From Sapria himalayana (lineage: Eukaryota; Streptophyta; Magnoliopsida; Malpighiales; Rafflesiaceae), in the NCBI GenBank assembly GCA_029783825.1, contig JAREIK010001332.1, positions 963,314 through 1,027,313 on the forward strand: a stretch of DNA of 64,000 bases. The letters run 5' to 3'. The notes beneath the pieces were generated by a model, which worked only from the letters and a program-made list of their open reading frames with translations, did not search any database and was not told the DNA's origin. Made by a program: the position numbers and the translations under genes. How positions within the stretch are numbered: position 1 is the first letter of the stretch; every line of letters begins with the position of its first letter. Shown here one piece after another: positions 1 through 13,909 of the stretch.

Positions 1-69
1 TTATACAAGCATAAGAAACTATCATCTCCCTGCTTAAAAATAACATAAAATCACTACAAGAAAATCACA

Positions 70-620
70 ATTTTGCAATGTATTTTTTCATTGCAAATCC
101 CTCTCGCAAACCCATAAAAATCCATTGCAAATCTCAATTAGCAATGGATTTTCAACAGAAGTGTTCTATTGCAAAAAACCTTGTTGCAATTTTGCACACG
201 TTGGCATTCAATTACTAAATATCAACGGATTTGCAACAAAATTATTCCATTGTAATATTGCAATGAATTCAATATCTGTTGCGAATTCAGTTGCTAAATC
301 CCAAAAATCAAAAGACAATGAATAAGCTAAAGTTGTTTCCATTCCATTGTAAATTTACAACAAATCAACAACAATTTCATTACCAACCATTACAATTTAT
401 GTTGCAACATATTTGCAACTACTATGAGTCGTTGTAAAATATATTGTTGTAATTCTATTTCAATTCCATTACAAATTCACAATAACATTGTAACAAATAT
501 TTTATTTCTAAACCTTACTTAGTTGTAATAAAATATTTATTGGAAAATCCATTACAAAATCTATTGCAATTATTGTTTCCAATTTTAATTAATTTTGTTA
601 AATTTGTAATTTTCCAAAAT
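70..620. repeat. CACTA-1 left subterminal repeats
   Basis: A short motif related to TTGCAATGGATTTGCAAC recurs many times in both orientations. CACTA elements carry such clustered subterminal motifs, where the TNPA-type protein binds. The matching cluster lies at 4300-4620. ORFs called here are by-products of the repeat and not genes. Confidence 0.75.
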
Positions 621-859
621 TTCTTATATTATTCAAGATTTTCTGTACCAATTTCAAAATTTCTTGTACCAATTTCAAAATTTCTTGTACCATCATAAAA
701 AATGCAACACAAAACTTTTGATAACTATTAGTTAATAGTTTCATATACCATATTCAACCACAATTTATGTTTATAGTTCCCTTGTGCAACCGTTAAATAA
801 TTAAAATGTCTAACAATTTGTGGGATCCTTCAGTAAAAGGTACATTTTACTCTGAAGCA

Positions 860-2450
860 ATGGGTAGTGTAATTGACAAACCCCTGATAAGCTCTGAAAT
901 ATGTGCATGAAAAGCTGTAGTGAGGCTTTTTACTCTCTGTAAATGCTCCCTCCTCTACTGCATCATTATCTCACACATCACACTCATCTCTTTTTCCAAA
1001 GCCTGAATTCGACTATCTTCTTGTGCCTGTGTATGAGATTCTTGAACTGGTTGACTAGTTGAAGGCATATTGATAGAACTGGATGATGTCTGAGATCATA
1101 GACATACAGATTCCATCGTTCCAAGGCCATATACTCGTTTCTTCTTGACTTCCCCAACCTCATCTAGATAGTTTGAGTTGCATCAACTGATTAAGATGAA
1201 GATGCATTCTCTCTTATTGCTGCGGTCTCAACCTCATACCTTGCAACTACACAATCTTAAAATAAATAAACATTAGTAATATAATTTTTCTAAAAACAAA
1301 AATTACAAACAAATTGACTAAAAAGTTTGCACTTACATAGATCTCCTGAGACATTTGATCAACAAATTGATTATCTACCTTCCTCCAATGAGTTTGTTCT
1401 AGGAGCTCATGTGAAAGAGACCAACGTTTTAACTTGGCCACCTAAAATTTAAAAGTATCATATATTAAAACAAATAGTTAAAAAAATAAAAAAAAAATCT
1501 AAATATTTATTAATATACGTACCAAATGTTTAGCATTCTCTCTATGAGATAAGGAACCTCTGGCATGACATGAAGGTCATTCGCCCTCACCTCTAGTCTC
1601 ACTCATCCTATTCATATATCCATGGGCATACTTTTTCTAAAATTCTAGTGACTACCAATAACGTTGCCAAGCTTCCCAAATACTCCATGAGATGAAACTT
1701 GATTGGTCTCAATGATCTTTCCACTGACTAACATCATTGCTATAATGTCATGAAGCTTTTTTATGCTATACAACCTTAACTAGAGCATCTAGTGAAGGAT
1801 CCCACTAATGTTGTTCTTGTAATTGAAATAATGCCAAAATGAAAATATGTTAATGAAAAAAAAATAATTTTATTGTATATGATATGTGAAACTTTTTAAT
1901 GTTGTTAGTTTTCTTGAATTTATTCACATTTCAATTTCACCTTATCCACATTATAAAAAAACATTAAAAAAAGCAAGACAAAAGTGAAACAACTTTTGTT
2001 ATTGATCAATATATAAACAAATAAAATAAAATAAAATATATCTTAGACCCAATTCATAATTTAAACTTTTGCCAGTAGAAATTTTTGATATCATGAGACA
2101 TCATCTTCCAATTATAACCCATCACATGCAAATGCTCATGGAAGATATTAGTGATAATCCTAGATATATTCTCTGTGATGTGTATCCTACAAATAAACAT
2201 ACAAGTTAATTAATGTAGTCATTCAACTTCATGTAGTCAACATAAAAAAACTCAAATGATATAATTTAAAAAGAAAAACGTACTCTCCATCAATAAGTGA
2301 AATGGCTGAACGAGAGACAAAACTAATCAGTAGTGATAATATTGAACTCTATAGTAATGCTAATTGTGTTGTTGAATCTTTTACAGGTGATGATGCACGA
2401 TCACCTGGTGTCTACAAGGTAGGGCTAGTAGTATCATGGATGATAGCACC
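860..2450 (-). pseudogene. CACTA TNPA-like (Transposase_24 type) gene, broken
   Basis: Read on the minus strand, this region has the pattern of the second CACTA gene (plant transposase 24 family). A Ser/Pro/Thr-rich N-terminal stretch is followed near 2060-2160 by a block resembling the conserved 'I...I....W....W..MS......W..KF' region. Near 1320-1440 is SHELLEQTHWRKVDNQFVDQ, like the family's 'ELF.KTH.RKDG.FVD' segment, and a Gln/Glu-rich tail follows near 960-1060. Introns and several stops break it into short frames; the longest is 64 codons (1247-1441). The protein binds element ends and is not the catalytic transposase. The assignment rests on recalled family motifs. Confidence 0.65.
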
Positions 2451-3300
2451 TGATACAAATCAAATTGCAAAAGATTATTACACATTCATTAAATTTTGTT
2501 TTATTTTTTGATTATATTTGTGATGGAATCACATATCAACATGTGAGTTGCCCGATTCTCTTTTTTATTGATTTATTGTCATCATTAGAGAATTGTCATC
2601 ATTATTGATATCATAAAATAAAAATATTATCAAAAATAAGTACAAATAAAAAAAATCAAATATTATCAACTATTATCACAAAATCATTATAATTAAATAA
2701 TCATCAAATATTATCAAAAATAAAAAAAAATATCCATCACATTGCATAAAAAATCATAATAAAAAGAATGATATAATCATATTGCTATTAATATTGTGGG
2801 AGAATATGTTTTTGAAAGGAGATGGAGAAATCAAACAATAAAAATTAGGGCATAATTTTCTCCCTTTTAAACAAAAAAAATTATTAAGTCGACAATAAAA
2901 AGTAAATATAATATATTATAAGATGTATTTTTGTTTCTAATTTCACAATTACAAGGCTTAGGACGAGTATTATTTGGTGATTCAAAACAAAACAACATAA
3001 ATAACTACCACAAAACAATATTTCCAACATTAATTCTTAATAAATTCCATCCCATGAATTCAATAATTATTAAAAAATAAAAATTCCAATTAAACAAATT
3101 ATTCCGATGTAAAACTTTGACCCTCAAATACAAGTTACGAAGTGATGAACAAAAAACAACCTAGAGTAAGAACATTGATGAGATATAGAAAAAAAAAGAG
3201 AAGAAATAACAATAGAACACTCAATAAATGTTGTATCGCATCATATTATTAGACACAATTTAAAAATTCTATCACAAGCATTGTTGATGAACTACGATTG
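2451..3300. other. CACTA-1 interior, no recognisable gene
   Basis: AT-rich sequence inside CACTA-1 with poly-A and poly-T runs. I see no coding similarity or structured repeat. Confidence 0.5.
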
Positions 3301-3760
3301 TTCTTGCATTCCATTCAATAAAAAATATTTTTCTATCATACATTGGTTTGCAAAGCCTGCAAATTATGACAAAACACTCGGCCCTAACCCACACAAATAG
3401 CATTGGGCATAATCCAATTAACTTACCTTTGCTTTCTTCCCTCTACGACAGTGTACTAGCACTGCAACACAAAGAACAACGCCCTCGTATCCAACATATG
3501 AGCTATGTGATGTCCATCTCACATCTCCATGGACTCATTCTTACAACAAGGCATTCAAGCATGGAGCAACACTTTCAAGCACGAAAGAAATGCTTCTAGA
3601 GACATACAAGAATATCTTTTGGCACTGCTGGAAGTGAGCATCCACTGCCACCAAGTTAAAAACTTATTAGGGGTAGTCAAAGTCACTTCACTGCCACCCA
3701 ATCGCTCACCAACACTGACCAATGTCAAAGCATAATAATTGCCCCTCCGAATTAACATAC
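3300..3760 (-). other. Possible captured gene fragment with splice-like sites
   Basis: This block is clearly less AT-rich than its surroundings. On the minus strand a 67-codon open frame starts at 3758 (MLIRRGNYYALTLVSVGERL...). Further down the same strand, a GCAAAG/GTAAGT donor-like site near 3431 and a TTTGCAG acceptor-like site near 3353 would frame an intron of about 80 bp. I do not recognise the protein. CACTA elements are known to carry host gene pieces, so capture is one reading; the element's own 5' exon is another. Confidence 0.25.
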
Positions 3761-4299
3761 ATCTAAATTATTAGACTCTAGCCTATAAACACGCCACAAC
3801 AGGAGTTTAATCTTACTGGAAATTAAACCCTACAGTAAAGCCTAAAAATAGATAGGATTTCTCCTAGAGAAATGCTAAACTAAATACCAATGAAACTTAC
3901 AAGGAACACTAAAAAAGAACTTGCATTCAATTTTCTGGATATAAATCTTCAAGTGAAAACCACCAATTTGGTGATTGGGGACTGCTTATAGATTAAATGA
4001 GTAGTGAAAGCGGGAAGTGAATGTTTGACGGGAAGGGAAGATGTGCACAGGAACAGTCGAAGGGGAACGAAACAAAAATACAAATCGTGATATACCATTC
4101 GAAAAATGAAATTTTATTTTAAGTAGGGAATTTTTATTAAAATATAAAGTAAAAATTGGGTATATACGCGCATAATTTGAATACAAATAAAAAAGTAGTG
4201 TCCTCTCTATATAAATGTCGATACTTAATAATTTACCTTGAATTATAAATAAAATTCTAAATTATCTTTGATAAAATTCCTTGAAATTATAAACCTTTA
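3761..4299. other. CACTA-1 interior leader, no gene recognised
   Basis: AT-rich with a slightly GC-richer patch at 4000-4060. In the minus orientation this would be the leader of the element's gene. The 66-codon minus frame at 3986-4186 shows no family motif. Confidence 0.4.
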
Positions 4300-4620
4300 G
4301 TAAAACTGTGGCAAATCTATTGTGAATTTGCAACAACTATAATTTTGTTGTCAATCCATTGCAATTTTGCCACGAAATCATTTCATTGCAAAGTAGCAAT
4401 GATCAAATTTGTTGCAATTTCGCTTCCAAGGGTGGCACTAATCTTTCCTGCCATGTTTTGCAACAGAAATGAATCCCTTGGGAATTTCCATTGCAAGTCC
4501 GATACAAGTTAGTTGCAATCTAGTTTTAATTTACCTATCAGACTTTCATTAGCATTCTGTTGCAAATCCATTGTTATTTTGTAATAGATTTGTCCCTTGC
4601 AAAATATTCATTGAAAATCA
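4300..4620. repeat. CACTA-1 right subterminal repeats
   Basis: Several variants of the TTGCAATTTTG / GCAAATCCATTG motif seen at the left end recur here, immediately inside the right inverted repeat. Confidence 0.7.
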
Positions 4621-4879
4621 GAATTTTTCTTGTAGTGAATGAAGTTAGTCAATATATTTAATGAGTCAATAAATAATAACTCATCAGTTACTCTAAAAAA
4701 AATATATTTGAGCTTACATATTATTTATAGACAGTGAATGCCAAATAATTAATTTTGTTACATTGTTTTCTTTTATTAATTATAATTTACATATGAAACT
4801 ACAAGTACTAAATGAATAATTCATATTAATATCATTTGACTGCTTGCCAACAAATGATTCATTTTTATTCTTGTGTATT

Positions 4880-6160
4880 CGCTTGAATACCTTAAACAGT
4901 ATTTGTGGACATCCCAACTCAGCCTCCTATCACACATATATTATCCTTTGTATTCAAAAAATTTAAATATTAATAAAAAATAAAAGACAATTATACCAAA
5001 TCTACTAAATATTAGTAGGCCACCTTTGAACTTCCAATATGTTTTGAAGATCCCGATCCTTCACCTGCTTTCTCTAATTGATGATTGTGTGAGACAATAT
5101 AGGACTAGACATTGAACTCCTCACTATTCTAGTATTCTCACCACTGTATCCTGGTACTTAGAGGGATACTATTAGGCTTTGCATCTTTACCATACTTTTT
5201 TCTCCATTTGCTAAGCTTATCATTGTATCTCACACTTGTCATATGTTTAAATGTATCCTTCACCGAGACCACAAAATATTATTCGATTTGTAATTTTTTT
5301 ACAAAAATCAAATAAAATAATAATACATTGTAATGTATTTATTTTTAGAGTAAATCATATTAGACCAAATTGAAAAATAAGTAAAAGCATAAAAATTGCA
5401 CCTCAAATTCTTGTCAATAAATTTTTTTTTCATTTTTGGGGGCACTTTAATTCACTTTATACCCTCATGAACTAGTTTCTCCATTAATATTTTTCCGATT
5501 GTATTAGAAGCAGAATGAACAAACCTATAAACAATTTAATATCAGCACGTTCTTATAAATATAAACAAAATACACTAATTTTTCTACTACTAAGTTAATA
5601 TTTAATTCATTTATATTTATTACCCAAACCTTTGGGATGAAAATATTATTTTAAATGATAATGTTCGATAAATTGTAATATCATACTTTATTATTAGTTT
5701 AATTACCAACTTTCAAAACATCATAATATACTTAAAATTTCATTCACATTTTATCTTACATTTATTTAAAATAAAAATAATGAAAAATGATAATGTGTGC
5801 ATGTAGTAAATTTAAGAAAGCTATATATTATTTATTGTCAATTGTGGGTTGAATGAAGATTTTCTCATAACTTTAGCATGCAAATTATGGATTATGAATA
5901 TTTTACTAGTGTCGATGATGTAGTACTAATTCATAGAGCATCCTAATATAAGTGGGACGAAGCTATCAATACCGTCCAATGAAAAATAAGATGAAGATGG
6001 AATATTAGTGGTAGTCAATTTGTATATGTCATGATGAGGTGATGACAACATTTTCTCCATATGAATAGGTGAATGCGAAAAGATATTTGTAGTGTTGTCG
6101 TCATTGAATATATATAGAGTTCATTCTCCATGAATTGTTAGTCGACTTTTTCTACCCCTA
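4880..6160 (-). pseudogene. CACTA-2 TNPA-like gene relic
   Basis: On the minus strand, 5030-5270 reads as a degraded but recognisable Transposase_24 core. A segment like 'VRYNDKLSKWRKKYGKDAKP' is followed by 'SIPLST.I.W' and a 'SGSSKH.G' linker. This matches the family's 'S..S.W...YGK...P.SIPL..WI' block. Further upstream on that strand (5840-6160) is a Ser/Pro/His-rich stretch, as in TNPA N-termini. It lies directly downstream of the minus-strand TNP2 relic at 6386-9960, the normal gene order in a CACTA element. Stops and frameshifts throughout make it non-functional. I could not find this element's own ends. Confidence 0.6.
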
Positions 6161-6385
6161 CTTACATATTAAGATCCTCAACCACTTGAATAGTTATCTT
6201 TCATACCTCAATCAAGTTATATAAACATTAAAATATATAGAGAAAATAAAAATATGTTATGAAAATGTCATAATAACAAATCACAATGATAAACACATTA
6301 AAATTCACAAAAGAAAATATAAAAAATTTTATTTAACATCTAAATTATAATGATTACAAAATAAGCATGACAACATAACATGTCA

Positions 6386-9300
6386 TTAAATAAATATATA
6401 GTCATCATCAGAAATTATAACATAGCCATCATCAATGTCCAAATAGTTTTCACCTTCACTGAGGAATATTTGAAGCCCTTCATCTGCCTCATTATTGATT
6501 GAATGAAGTTCCATATTATTCTCTTGAAATGCTAATACATGCAATGAAGTGACAATAACATCAATTTCAACAATTTCCATAGCTGATCTAGGTTTTATTT
6601 TACTTATTGCCCACCAGTCACAAGAATTTCTTCTTGTGGTTGGATAAGTGGTGTAACACACTTATTTAGCTTGTACCACAATAATAAATGACTCGTACTT
6701 ATGATAATATTTCTTATAATGTACATCAACAAAGTTATCTTTATAATGAATCCTAGTAACCATGTTTGAAATAAGATCAAACTATTCGCACTTAAACAAA
6801 ATTATCTTTTTAATTGGTAAAGCATGATACCCTACATGTAGAATTTTAATTTGTTGACCATGAAAATCAATTGTAGATGCAATATATTTAGACCCCTTGA
6901 TGCAAACACCACTATTAATTATACCTCTATTTGAACCATGTTTCAAAGTATGAAATATGTATCCATTTATATTATGTATGTGATATATTTATAAACTTTG
7001 TAACAGTCCTTTTGCAAAATTATTCATCTATCTATTAGAAATATTTGATGATGAAAATTATATCTACAAAATAATAAAGGATAAATTCATACTTATATAA
7101 TATTTCACATAACTATTTAGAACCAAGAGTGATAAGTTATATACTGACAAATTTTTCAAACCAATTTGCGAAATCTTTTTCAAGCTTTGTATCAATTGAA
7201 GCATAATCAATATATGGCTCTTTGCCTTAATTCCTTATTATAAATTCTTCAAAAAAAATTTGAAGGTATTTTGATTTAAAAGCTTTGTATGATAATAAAA
7301 TGAGATTATGAAATTATTATAAATCTTACTCAATATAAGGTGTACATTCTTTGTAGTTCAATAAAATATGTGTACACAGCATGATACTCCTGGTCATCTA
7401 AAAATATATTGTTGCTGCTCTACTATACAATCGACTCACATGTCTAAAAATAAAAAAGCATATCATTTTCTTCTAATTCATCCCCCATAACATATACATT
7501 ATTTGGTGAAAATTTGTTTTATAGATTATACAATTGTGACCAAAAGTAGTGTGCACAAAATACCAAAGTATCTTCAACAAAGTAGGCATTGCATATCGAT
7601 CCTTCAACTTTGGCTTTATTTTGAACATTGTTTTTCAATTTTCTAAGATATCTGAAATATATAAATATTAGAAAAAAAAAATATTTTTCAGATACATTTG
7701 AATTTTTAGATTAAAAAATGAAAATTATATAATCTCTCAAATGGATACATCCATCTATATTGCATAAGGACTGCAATACATTTAAATTGATAAACCAAGT
7801 AGACATGAAGATATTTCATAGAGTTGAAGAAGCTAAAAGGAAAAATACGCTCAAGTTTACATAAAATAATGGGATGTCATTTTGTAATTGCTTCATTTCT
7901 TCCTTTGTTATGATATTACAAGTGATATTCTTTAAAAAAATACTTAATTCAGTCAATGCTTCCCAAACATTTTATGGAAGTAATTCATAGAATACTATGG
8001 GTATTATCTTTTTCATGAACACATGGTAGTCATGACTTTTCATTCCAAATAACTTATACTCCTTCATATCAACACATCTTTTCATGTTAGATGCATATCT
8101 ATTAAGGAACCTCAGTGCTATCAAACATTTGCATAAAGCTTTATTTGCATTCTTATCATGACTACAATAAGCCTTATAAAATTTATTTGCTAATTCATCC
8201 CTATGTAACTATGGATATGAATATAACTCTTTCAAATTCTCTCTTAATTTGACATTATATTTTGTTTTTTTTTCTATATTCATGATAGTATTACAAATAT
8301 TATAAAAAAACTTCTTAATGTGTATCACAACAAAGTTGTGCCTAATTAGATTAGTTTTCCAATAAGGAAAATCCCAAAAGATATATATTCCCTTCCAACC
8401 ACAGTAATAATTCTTTGAAATTTGCACATTAATGAAATCTATATCAATATCCATAATATTTTTGAACTCATATCTTTCAATTATATTTAATATTTTGTCA
8501 CCTAACCTCGAAGGAGGTGCACCTTTTATGACTTTATGATATTTTCTAAATGCGTCAATATTCATCCGAAATAGATGTTTCATATATAAGAACTTACAAT
8601 GATTATCAAACAAAGAAGCCTTTTCTCCATTGCTCAGAAAAAATAGATCTAGGTCCTCCATGCAATAAGAAGAAACTAATTTCTCTACAATACTCCATCA
8701 TGACAACATTTGAATATGTAGAAAAGTCATTTATAGTCCATATAAGTACTACTTGCATTTTGAATTTTTACTTTTTAGATATATCATATATTTTGACATC
8801 ATTTTTCATAGAATTTTGAGCTTTGTTATTAGAGCCTACAAAAAAACATCTAATTTGTCTTTTATATTTCTTGGACCATATTTGATAACATACAAAAACA
8901 TGTGCTCATCTTTCATGCACATCCATGATAGTAAATTATAAAGTGTATGAATAACTGATCATTAAGAATATTATTTTCCTATTTGTCCAAATGGCTGAAA
9001 TTTATCTGTGCACAATTTTAATCTAACATTTGATCTTTTATCTACAAAAAGAAGAATGATAATCATCAAAATATTTCCAAGGAGAATCTGAGTAATGTTG
9101 TATCATGCTACCTTCAATATTATGCTTTTTGTACCAACTATCATTAGTAGTGGCTTCATATATGAATAATTTTTACAAACTAGAAGTCAATGAAAAATAA
9201 TATATCTTTTTATGAGAAATATTTGTTTTTTGCCTTTTACATGTTGTATTTCTTTTATACAAAGATGGTTATAAAAATCACATGCAATTGTTTCTCTATT

Positions 9301-9960
9301 TTTGCCCCAATATATCATACAACCATTGATGCAGTAATAAATTTTTTTCACAAACAAATCCAGACCTTGCATTAACTTTTTTGTGCTATAAAAACTATAT
9401 ATCATGACATAATTCTTTAGTAAAAATTTAGATAACAATTAGTATATTTCATCACAACATCTTTATAAAAAATAAGATTTTTCCTTTAAATTCAAGAGTC
9501 TAACCACCATAGATAACTTTGAGTGGCCATATGGATTAACTAGCCAACCCTCTTATTTTGAAACATTTAGCATTTCATAAAATTGTTTTGCCGATGATGT
9601 TATGATATCATCAGTGACATCTGGATTTAATGAAAGACCAATAACTTTTTTCAAAATTTATTCACATGCATCATTGAGATTTAATAAATTTCATTGTAAC
9701 ATTTGAATCAAGAGTTTTATGTATATAATGCTTTGTTATTTGTGACACAACTAATTCTCTATGTTTATCCCAAACATAATAATCTTTAACAAATCCATTT
9801 TTTGCATGATGATATCTCACTGTGTTCACATCTTGAAAACTCCAATTTTAACATTTACGGATATTACATGAGCATCTTATTTATGTTTCTTTCATAAATT
9901 CAGGTTGTTTTTAGAAAAGCCAATAAACTCATCTCAGTCTTACATTCAACCATTGATGAT
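6386..9960 (-). pseudogene. CACTA-2 TNP2-type transposase relic
   Basis: Minus-strand pieces follow the order of a plant TNP2-type CACTA transposase. Near 9800-9900 is a transposase-associated N-terminal domain with Cys pairs and 'YHHAKNGFVKDYYVWD'. At 9480-9640 is 'HSKLSMVVRLLNLK', and at 9187-9438 'CINGCMIYWG'. The largest open piece is 8209-8661, with FFLSNG, the D.HCKFL region, 'APPSRLG' and 'IFWDFPYWKTNLIRHN'. At 6386-6661 is the C-terminal DUF4216-like end 'SCDWWAISKIKPRS'. The original protein would have cut and joined element ends. Frameshifts and stops separate the pieces, so no complete protein is encoded. Order and motifs make the family call firm. Confidence 0.8.
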
Positions 9961-11022
9961 CAAGTCATATAATATTTTTCTATTCCTCTAATACATAATA
10001 CAGATATTTTTTGAATTATAATAATATAGATAGAGATATATTTGTAATAAATATATAGTAATATTTTTATGATATTACATAAATTTAACAAATAAGTTGT
10101 CATAAAATTATTATTTGATAATTTTGGATTAAAATGAGATGAGGCAGGTTGCTTCAATATCTTAGATATTTATCAAAAAACATAAGTTATAATTTGTTTA
10201 TTTATATTAAACTAAATATTTGATATTTATCTATATTTGATGAAATTACATTAATAAAGAAAAAAAGAATAATTTGTAATGTCATAATTTTGATTTCTAA
10301 ATTAATAATATGTACTAATTAATTAGACAAATGCATTTTATATAATAGAAATAATAAAAAATTTCGCAATTTCAATGCATTTAAATTAATAAATGAAAAA
10401 ATATCAAAAATAAATCAACTATTGACGAAGAACATTAATAAATTAATTGAAAATTTTTCTAATCTATATGAATCATATAGTATAAATAGTCATATACCAT
10501 GTGTAATATGTAATATTATTTTTTCAATATTAAATAAATAGAGGTGTTGTTTTTGTTCATTTTATTGTACCTTAGTGAAATGTAGATTAAGCAACTGTAT
10601 AAATTTTTAAATAAGCTTATAATTTTTTGTAGTTTTATAATTATTCATTATGTTTCATTCTTCTAATTGCATACCCTCAAATTTTTGGTACATTATTCAT
10701 TGTTATTACAAATAAACTTTTAGTATTTATTATAATATTTATATATTGTTCATTATTAAAGTTGTTCCATTAATATGAACTATTCTTTTATAAATTATTA
10801 CATTTCATTTAATTTTAGTAATCAAACAAAGTCCAAATTAATTAGCATGATCAAAACTATTGGTCAATAACAAAATGCATAAAAATTTTATAATGGTAAG
10901 ACAAAGATTTAACAAATCCAATAAAACAAGAAGAGAGAACCCAATAAGAATGTTAAAAATAAAAACAAACTATATGCAACATCAAAATACACAAATATAA
11001 CTATTACTTAATATAATACACA
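9961..11022. other. AT-rich stretch without recognised genes
   Basis: Very AT-rich sequence between CACTA-2 and the CACTA-3 terminus. The 65-codon minus frame at 9960-10157 has no motif. No right-hand CACTA terminus was found here for CACTA-2. Confidence 0.5.
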
Positions 11023-11975
11023 CTACAAGAAAATGTATATTTAGCTAGGAAAATTTAGCCAGGGATTGAAATTATGAGAAATTAGCTTGAGAATAGTAAG
11101 GGATTTATGATTTTTCATTGAAATAAAAATTTGTAATGGATTAGCGAGGAGAAAATTTTTCGTAGATTCCCCTAAAGAAAAGCGGGGAATTTAGCTACAG
11201 ATTTAGCGACTGAATTAGCAATGAAAAATTTTTCATAAATTCTCCTCAAGAAAAGAGTGAAATTAATAACAGAAAATTTTCATAAGTTCCACTAAAAAAA
11301 TCGGGAATTTAGCGATGGATTTAGCTATGGAATTTCTCTAGCTAATTAAATCATGAATTTAGTAACGGATTTAGTGACATATTTTTTCTAACTAATAAAA
11401 TCGAGAATTTTAGCGATAGATTTTCCCTAGCTAATAAAATCAATAATTTTAGTGACAGGTTTAGTGATTGATTTTTCATAGCTAATAAAATCCTAAAAAT
11501 AGCTACGGATTTTGAGATGAAATTTCCATATCTAATAAAATCTGGAATTTAGTTGCAGATTTAGCGATAGAATTTTTCTAGCTATTTACATTCTGAACAT
11601 AGTGATAAATTTCAGAGAAGAAATTCCCTAGCTAATTACATCCGGAACATAGCTACGGATTTTAGTGATAGAATTTCTTTAGCTAATTACACCCCGAAAT
11701 ATTACGATGGATTTAGAGACAGAATTTCTCTAGCTAATTACATAATGAAAAAAGCGACTGATTATAGTGATAGAACTTTTCTAGCAAATTACTTACTGAA
11801 TATAGCGACGAATTTATGTGACGGATCTTCCCTGGCTAATTAACCGGAATATATCGACGGATTTTGCGACAGAACTTTCCTAGTTAATTAAATCTGGAAT
11901 ATAGTGACGGATTTAGTGACTCAACTTTCCTATCTAATTAAATCGCGAACATAGCGATAGAATTTTTCTAGCCAA
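11023..11975 (+). mobile_element. CACTA-3 left terminus with subterminal repeat array
   Basis: CACTACAAGAAAATG at 11023 is a left CACTA inverted repeat. It is followed by more than a dozen diverged copies of a unit of roughly 55-65 bp, typified by CTAGCTAATTAAATC and TAGCGACGGATTTAGCGAC, up to about 11975. This architecture is typical of CACTA ends. I could not find a matching right terminus downstream. The plus-strand TNP2 and TNPA relics at 19716-24132 have the right orientation and order to be its genes, which would make it at least 13 kb and truncated by the Harbinger element at 24268. Confidence 0.75.
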
Positions 11976-13204
11976 TATTTAATTATTTAATTTTTTTTTA
12001 ATTTTTTATTAGTTTTAATATTTTATTTAATTTTATTTATTAAATGTATGTTAATGGTCTATAGATTAGCTATCCTTGAAAGATATATTCTCCTTGTAAA
12101 ATCATAAAAAATGATATTATATATAAATAATTTAAAAAATATAAAAATACAAAAAAATTATATTAATAATGACTAAAATAACTATTTTTATGATGTATTA
12201 ATTTTTTTAAAAATGATACAAAAAAAATTTCTAAAATTTTTAATTAAGAAACTAAATAAATTATATTAAAGTAACATTAAATAATAAATTCAATAAGTAT
12301 AATAATTTTTTTCGATATTTTAAAAATAAAATTACCATACATTAAAATTTCTACTAATTTAAATGTAAATTAATTCATTGTATGATAAAATAGTAAATAT
12401 TTTCAAATATATATGAATTGACGAATAAACTAGTAAATATTAATATTATTATAAGTATTAAAAAAATTGTATGATTATAAAAAACTTTTTAAAAAATAAA
12501 TAATACAAATTTTGAAAATCTTGAAATATAATAAAAATATAATTTTTTCAATAAAGTTTAAAGAAAATAAAATAATAATTATAAAATAAATACATAGTTA
12601 TTTGCTCCTACTAAAATTTATAAAAATTAAACAAATAAGTAATATTTTTAAACTTAACTTTTAACATTATGTTTTTATTAAAATAATAAATATAATTTTT
12701 TTTAATTATCTTCTCACTATAAGTACTTTTTTGATTTTTAAAAATTATTAATGAAATCAATTAATATGAAATTTTATGCATTTAAAATTATTTCATATTA
12801 TCTTCGTAAAAATTAATATGAATTCTTAAAAATTTATAACCATAAAATATAAATTTTTATATATTTTTTAACATTATGAGTATTTTATAGCTCTTAGGTG
12901 AGTGGCTAGAAGACAAATCATCTTTTTATTTATGTCTTATTATATGAAGTTTGTTAATTTTGTACTTATTTGATATTTTTTTCAGGCTAAACATATATAT
13001 TTTTTATTGTTTATGTATTTATTGTTTAATTAATATTATTATAAAAAAGTTTAATGTATTTGTTTTTCATTTGTACCTTGCTACACGCACATTAATTTTG
13101 TTGAAAAAATTTTGATTGTAAATAAAATTAATGAGCATTTTTGTATTATATATATATATATTGTTTATTTTATGTTTTAATAATTAAAAATATAAATATT
13201 TTCC
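11976..13204. other. Extremely AT-rich, nothing recognised
   Basis: Long A/T runs with no open frame of note, no repeat unit and no recognisable coding similarity. It probably belongs to the interior of CACTA-3. Confidence 0.5.
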
Positions 13205-13560
13205 TAAAATATACATTCTATCTCTTGACGCCGATGCATCTCTAAGACTCTAACAAGTAAACCGAATTCCTCCGCATTCCACCATCTATCTCTCGATGCC
13301 GACGTAATAATATTTAATCCAGGTTTAAGTATTAATTTGTTATTTGATTTGAGGTACATTTTATACATTTATTCTTCATCGATTATCTTTGTTTGCTTAA
13401 TCGAAGATTAAGCTTATGCGTATTAATTCTATTATTTATTGTTTCCGAAATTCTTCTCCTTTATTCACCGTGGTTTGCTCGGATTGCGTTTATATACTTA
13501 TTCGTATACATACTTCATGCATTTATGATATAATGCATTTTCATTGTGTGGATTTTGATG
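13205..13560 (+). other. Possible non-coding first exon of CACTA-3
   Basis: A patch of higher complexity and GC content follows the subterminal array. The phrase CATCTATCTCTCGATGCCGACG occurs twice in variant form (near 13217 and 13285). In the superfamily, a leader exon commonly lies just inside the subterminal repeats. The first coding exon, at 19716, is preceded by an AAAACAG acceptor-like site. The assignment as a leader is inference from position only. Confidence 0.3.
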
Positions 13561-13574
13561 GTGCACAGTAGGTA

Positions 13575-13865
13575 TGCCGAATTAATAACTATATCAATAT
13601 ACATAACTATATACAGTATACATAAATATAAGTGTATTTTATATAAGTGTATTTTATATAAGTGTATTTAAACATAACTATATCTATATAATTATAAAAA
13701 CAATATACATAAACTATTTAAACATAACTATATCTATATAATTCGAATTTCTTATATAAGTGTATTTTACTATATCTATATAACTATAAAAATAGTATAC
13801 ATAAACATAACTATATATACATATAAAAATGTATATTTCATATACACACGTACATACATATATAT

Positions 13866-13909
<44 letters not shown>

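Larger units (their letters stand above)
52..4637. mobile_element. CACTA transposon 1, both ends preserved
   Basis: The element begins CACTACAAGAAAATC and ends with the reverse complement form TTTTCTTGTAGTG-like terminus, the canonical plant CACTA (En/Spm) inverted repeat. The three bases outside each end are AAT (49-51 and 4638-4640), matching the 3-bp target duplication of the superfamily. Inside are subterminal repeats at both ends and a broken minus-strand TNPA-type gene. I find no TNP2-type (DDE transposase) gene, so it is probably non-autonomous. The boundaries are seen directly and the classification follows from the family's hallmark termini. Confidence 0.9.

Noticed and set aside
2302..2511. 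Plus ORF MAERETKLISSDN...
   Set aside because: It lies antisense to the TNPA-like N-terminal region of CACTA-1, whose strand has the family pattern.
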